Positions 6,639-8,510 of a stretch of 8,510 nucleotides of DNA are shown piece by piece. The stretch is from Patescibacteria group bacterium (GTDB taxonomy: Bacteria; Patescibacteriota; Minisyncoccia; Phycocordibacterales; Phycocordibacteraceae). The translations under genes were made by a program, and so were the position numbers. Numbering within the stretch: position 1 is the stretch's first letter; each line of letters starts with the position of its first letter. The notes under the pieces are model-generated. The model was not told where the DNA came from, did no database searches, and saw only the letters and a list, made by a program, of their open reading frames with translations. The stretch covers positions 1 to 8,510 of the forward strand of contig JAHJIK010000056.1 of NCBI GenBank assembly GCA_018823385.1. The letters run 5' to 3'.

Positions 6639-7352
6639 TTATGTATATATACCGTGTTCTTCTGCGAGTAACGTAAACTTTCTCAGTTCAACGTCTAGGT
6701 GTGGTGCACGCCACAATGCAGAACCAACTATTAGTTTTGAAACACCTGCATCCAACAATGCGGAAGCTGTCATAAGCGAGACGCCGCCGTCAACCTGGAT
6801 AGGAATTGATGGATTTCGACGCTTCCACATTCGAACCTTATCCAAGACTCTTGAATCGAATGGCTCGCCCTGCACACCTATATCTGCAATACCCATAAAC
6901 TGTACGTACTCTATTTGATCTATGAAAGGATCGAGTATCGCGATGTCTGCATTGATATCGAGTGCGATACCTATGGACAACAAATCAGGTGCGAAATCCT
7001 TATCATGTCCATATGTGGTTCGTATGTTCTTCAGTAGTGCGCCAATATAGTTGGTGCTTTTTGCATGAATGGTAATTTTCGAGGCGCCTGCCGAAATCCA
7101 TGACGCAATAACTTTTTCAGGGTTTTGCACCATGAGATCAACTTCGTACGAAATCTGACCAAGGTATGGAAATGTCTCACCTACATCAAGTGAGGTTTCT
7201 TCTTCTGAGTATGGCCATGTCGTAGAGGGAGCAAAAACGCCGTCAACCACATCTATCTGCACACTATCAACTGTTAGCTTCGAAAGTTGTGCGAGCTTTC
7301 CTTCGATATCTTCTCTCGATGAAGAAAGTATAGCTGGAACGATAACGCTCAT
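6639..7352 (-). CDS. Ribulose-phosphate 3-epimerase family protein with altered metal site
   Basis: This is a TIM-barrel protein of the ribulose-phosphate 3-epimerase family, which interconverts ribulose-5- and xylulose-5-phosphate. The 237-residue product keeps the family layout: VPAILSSS at 5-12, QIDVVDGVFAPS at 32-43, YEVDLMVQNP at 69-78, GASKITIHA at 89-97, LDKVR at 170-174, QVDGGV at 186-191 and IVGSALW at 208-214. Compared with E. coli Rpe, both zinc-binding histidines are replaced: His in HFDVMD is Gln32 and His in DVHLM is Asp72. The two Asp ligands remain (Asp34, Asp188). The catalytic loop PGFGGQ is also absent; the aligned region reads GIADIGVQGEPFD. The setting between rpiB and transketolase argues for pentose-phosphate epimerase work, perhaps with another metal or mechanism. 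It could also act on a different sugar phosphate. Family is clear, exact activity is not. Confidence 0.8.
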   Translation of the reverse strand: MSVIVPAILSSSREDIEGKLAQLSKLTVDSVQIDVVDGVFAPSTTWPYSEEETSLDVGETFPYLGQISYEVDLMVQNPEKVIASWISAGASKITIHAKSTNYIGALLKNIRTTYGHDKDFAPDLLSIGIALDINADIAILDPFIDQIEYVQFMGIADIGVQGEPFDSRVLDKVRMWKRRNPSIPIQVDGGVSLMTASALLDAGVSKLIVGSALWRAPHLDVELRKFTLLAEEHGIYT

Positions 7353-7360
7353 ATACGTTC

Positions 7361-7366
7361 AGTATA
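7361..7366 (-). promoter_or_regulatory. Internal -10-like element before the epimerase-like gene
   Basis: TATACT on the minus strand ends 8 nt before ATG 7352, in the 19-bp gap after rpiB. The same hexamer stands before rplY and the transglycosylase gene. No TG extension or convincing -35 is seen. Confidence 0.42.
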
Positions 7367-7371
7367 CGGCA

Positions 7372-7854
7372 TTAGAACTTAGCAATACGACGAAGATGTC
7401 GCTCTCCTTCTGAGAACGGCGTCGTAAGGAACGCAAGTACTGCTTCACGTGCTTGCTCAGGTGTGATGAAACGTGCGCCAAGTGACAATACATTTGCATT
7501 GTTATGCTGCCGCGCAACACGTACGATATCGCACCCATCTTTCCCGCCAGTCCCTTCAGCCTCATATACAGCAGCTGTGGCCGGTCCATAGAACACAGAA
7601 GCTCGAATTCCAGGCACACGGTTAGCTGCCATTGCTTCGCCGTGTCCTGAGCTCCCGATGACAATTCCAAATGCGCCTTCGGTATCAGCCACATGTCGTG
7701 CACACGGCACAATGTAGTCTGGATAATCGTCAGTTGATTCAAACTCGCTTGCACCAATATCTTCAACCGAGTATCCGCCAGCGATGAGATATGGTTTTAG
7801 ACTCTCCTTGAGAGCAAACCCTGCGTGATCTGCTGCAATAAATACCTTTTGCAT
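7372..7854 (-). CDS. rpiB: Ribose-5-phosphate isomerase B, actinobacterial (Glu-base) type
   Basis: This cytoplasmic RpiB/LacAB-family isomerase interconverts ribose-5-phosphate and ribulose-5-phosphate. The 160-residue product shows ADHAG (8-12), DDYPDY (42-47), AANRVPGIRA (76-85), QHNNANVLSLGAR (116-128) and a C-terminal TTPFSEGERHLRRI (144-157). The E. coli enzyme has a catalytic Cys in ICGTGIG. Here the stretch is IGSSGHGEAMAANR, with Ser69 and Glu73, matching the Mycobacterium tuberculosis enzyme, where a Glu takes the place of the Cys base. The protein is therefore expected to be an active isomerase of that subtype. It is the first gene of the pentose-phosphate operon, 19 bp before the epimerase-like gene, and is divergent from a pilin gene. 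ATG 7854 has an extended -10 just upstream. Confidence 0.93.
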   Translation of the reverse strand: MQKVFIAADHAGFALKESLKPYLIAGGYSVEDIGASEFESTDDYPDYIVPCARHVADTEGAFGIVIGSSGHGEAMAANRVPGIRASVFYGPATAAVYEAEGTGGKDGCDIVRVARQHNNANVLSLGARFITPEQAREAVLAFLTTPFSEGERHLRRIAKF

Positions 7855-7860
7855 AGCGCC

Positions 7861-7869
7861 ATTGTATCA
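7861..7869 (-). promoter_or_regulatory. Extended -10 promoter of the rpiB operon
   Basis: TGaTACAAT on the minus strand ends 6 nt before ATG 7854, the same nonamer and spacing as at the PfkB kinase gene. Predicted transcription starts on the A of the ATG. No typical -35 at 16-18 bp is visible. Confidence 0.55.
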
Positions 7870-7892
7870 CTCGAATGTGCACCAATTGCCTA

Positions 7893-7901
7893 TGGTATTC
7901 T
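7893..7901 (+). promoter_or_regulatory. Extended -10 promoter of the second pilin gene
   Basis: TGgTATTCT ends 7 nt before ATG 7909. It is divergent from the rpiB promoter, with 29 bp between the two hexamers. No -35 is recognised. Confidence 0.48.
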
Positions 7902-7908
7902 TATTTGA

Positions 7909-8385
7909 ATGGAAAAAAGTAATCGCGGCTTTACTTTGATTGAACTGCTCGTCGTGATTGCCATCATTGGAATTCTGTCTTCAGTTGTGTTGGTGTCTCT
8001 CAATACAGCACGATCTAAAGCACGTGATGCACAACGAAAAAGTGACATGCACACCGTGCTGAATGCGCTTGATTTGTACTATGCCGACAACGGGGTATAT
8101 CCAGTGCCTACAACTGGGGATGGGTGCGGCGGTTCACGGTATAAGTATTGCTTAGGCGATACGACCGTTGTGTCTGCGCTTGTTCCTGAGTATCTGCCTT
8201 CCATGCCGCACGACCCGAAGTGGAGCAACCAAGGGAACGACTATTTATATCAAGTAAAGACGTTGACGAGTGGATATGAGTACATTCTGTTAAGTTTTAG
8301 CGAGTCACAGAATAACTGGTGCATACCTCAATCAGCAGCACCGTATACAGGGCACGCGTGGTACGGCGCCTTTTCTCCCTGCTAA
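7909..8385 (+). CDS. Type IV pilin-like / pseudopilin protein
   Basis: This is a secreted prepilin-family protein, 158 residues. It starts MEKSNRG then FTLIELLVVIAIIGIL: a 7-residue leader, processing after Gly7, Phe1 and Glu5 of the mature protein, and the long hydrophobic N-terminal helix. An amphipathic helix (about 30-60) leads into a small globular domain with cysteines at 73, 81, 138 and the very last residue, 158. SALVPEYLPSMPHDP (89-103) matches the corresponding motif of the pilin at 2166-2690, so the two are paralogues. There are no pilus assembly genes in the window. Its own promoter and the terminator that begins within its last codons make it a single-gene unit. Whether it is a major pilin or a minor pseudopilin (DNA uptake or attachment) cannot be told. 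Confidence 0.9.
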   Translation: MEKSNRGFTLIELLVVIAIIGILSSVVLVSLNTARSKARDAQRKSDMHTVLNALDLYYADNGVYPVPTTGDGCGGSRYKYCLGDTTVVSALVPEYLPSMPHDPKWSNQGNDYLYQVKTLTSGYEYILLSFSESQNNWCIPQSAAPYTGHAWYGAFSPC

Positions 8386-8425
8386 CAAAAAACCCGCACT
8401 CAACTGGTGCGGGTTTTTTGTTAGC
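8381..8425. terminator. Bidirectional intrinsic terminator between convergent pilin and GAPDH genes
   Basis: Arms 8381-8399 and 8407-8425 are exact 19-bp reverse complements around a 7-nt loop. The stem has a GC core (CCCGCAC/GTGCGGG) with an A6 run on the left and a T6 run on the right, so it can terminate both strands. It ends the plus-strand pilin, whose TAA (8383-8385) lies within the stem, and the minus-strand GAPDH gene, whose stop is 9 bp away. Confidence 0.92.
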
Positions 8426-8433
8426 GAGTACGG

Positions 8434-8510
8434 TTACGCGTTTCCAGCTTTAAGTACGTGCTGCACAAGAGTTGCAGTGTATCCAGCCTCGTTGTCATAC
8501 CATGACAACA
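8434..8510 (-). CDS. gap: Glyceraldehyde-3-phosphate dehydrogenase, C-terminal end (partial)
   Basis: Only the last 24 codons lie in the window; the gene continues past base 8510. They read LSWYDNEAGYTATLVQHVLKAGNA followed by TAA at 8434-8436. The SWYDNE-GY motif is the conserved C-terminal segment of phosphorylating GAPDH, whose Asn contacts NAD. The enzyme oxidises glyceraldehyde-3-phosphate to 1,3-bisphosphoglycerate, taking the triose phosphate made by the aldolase and transketolase encoded in this window. It ends at the shared bidirectional terminator. Confidence 0.85.
   Translation of the reverse strand, partial: LSWYDNEAGYTATLVQHVLKAGNA

Noticed and set aside
5893..6918. 341-codon plus-strand open frame antisense to transketolase N-half and the epimerase-like gene
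   Set aside because: Its translation is Ser/Cys-rich with no recognisable domain, and it lies wholly opposite two genes with clear catalytic motifs; it is a shadow frame.
7359..7766. 135-codon minus-strand frame overlapping rpiB
   Set aside because: It lies in another frame of rpiB, which shows all family motifs, and has no start context or domain of its own.

Overview
The window looks like part of a small-genome Patescibacteria (CPR) chromosome, most like Parcubacteria or Kaiserbacteria. This is inferred from gene content and style: very tight spacing, orphan type IV pilin genes with the GFTLIELLVVIAIIG signature, a split transketolase, a compact sugar-phosphate gene set, a secreted coiled-coil lytic transglycosylase, and no convincing Shine-Dalgarno sequences. 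No rRNA gene or other phylogenetic marker is present to settle the lineage.

Layout. Bases 1-80 are a perfect 80-bp palindrome with no loop, lying at the window edge. Next, on the minus strand, come a secreted coiled-coil lytic transglycosylase whose signal peptide is one frame off from its body (77-1421), a hairpin terminator (1445-1480), ribosomal protein L25/CTC (1497-2120), a type IV pilin-like protein (2166-2690) and class I fructose-bisphosphate aldolase (2738-3733). A 40-bp divergent promoter region separates the aldolase from a plus-strand PfkB-family sugar kinase (3774-4766). The kinase converges on, and overlaps by 4 bp, a minus-strand pentose-phosphate operon transcribed in the order rpiB (7372-7854), rpe-like (6639-7352), transketolase N-half (5733-6617), transketolase C-half (4763-5740). 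A second pilin-like gene (7909-8385, plus) diverges from rpiB. It ends in a strong bidirectional terminator shared with the 3' end of a minus-strand glyceraldehyde-3-phosphate dehydrogenase gene (8434-8510, cut by the window edge). There is no gene-free stretch above 300 bases.

How the genes work together. Aldolase, the PfkB kinase, both transketolase halves, ribose-5-phosphate isomerase B, the epimerase-like protein and GAPDH form a sugar-phosphate interconversion module linking hexose or triose phosphates to ribose-5-phosphate. No transaldolase is visible. The PfkB kinase plus aldolase could therefore make and split a bisphosphate (fructose- or sedoheptulose-), but that is a hypothesis.

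Most striking across the window is a common start architecture. Nine of the ten complete genes have a -10-like hexamer (TATACT, TACAAT, TACACT, TATTCT, weakly TATGGT) ending only 6-9 nt before the ATG, and five of these nine carry an extended TGn element. This places the predicted transcription start at or next to the start codon, so leaderless mRNAs seem to be the rule here. The other points worth a second look are the edge palindrome, the transglycosylase frameshift, and the epimerase-like protein that has lost both metal-binding histidines.
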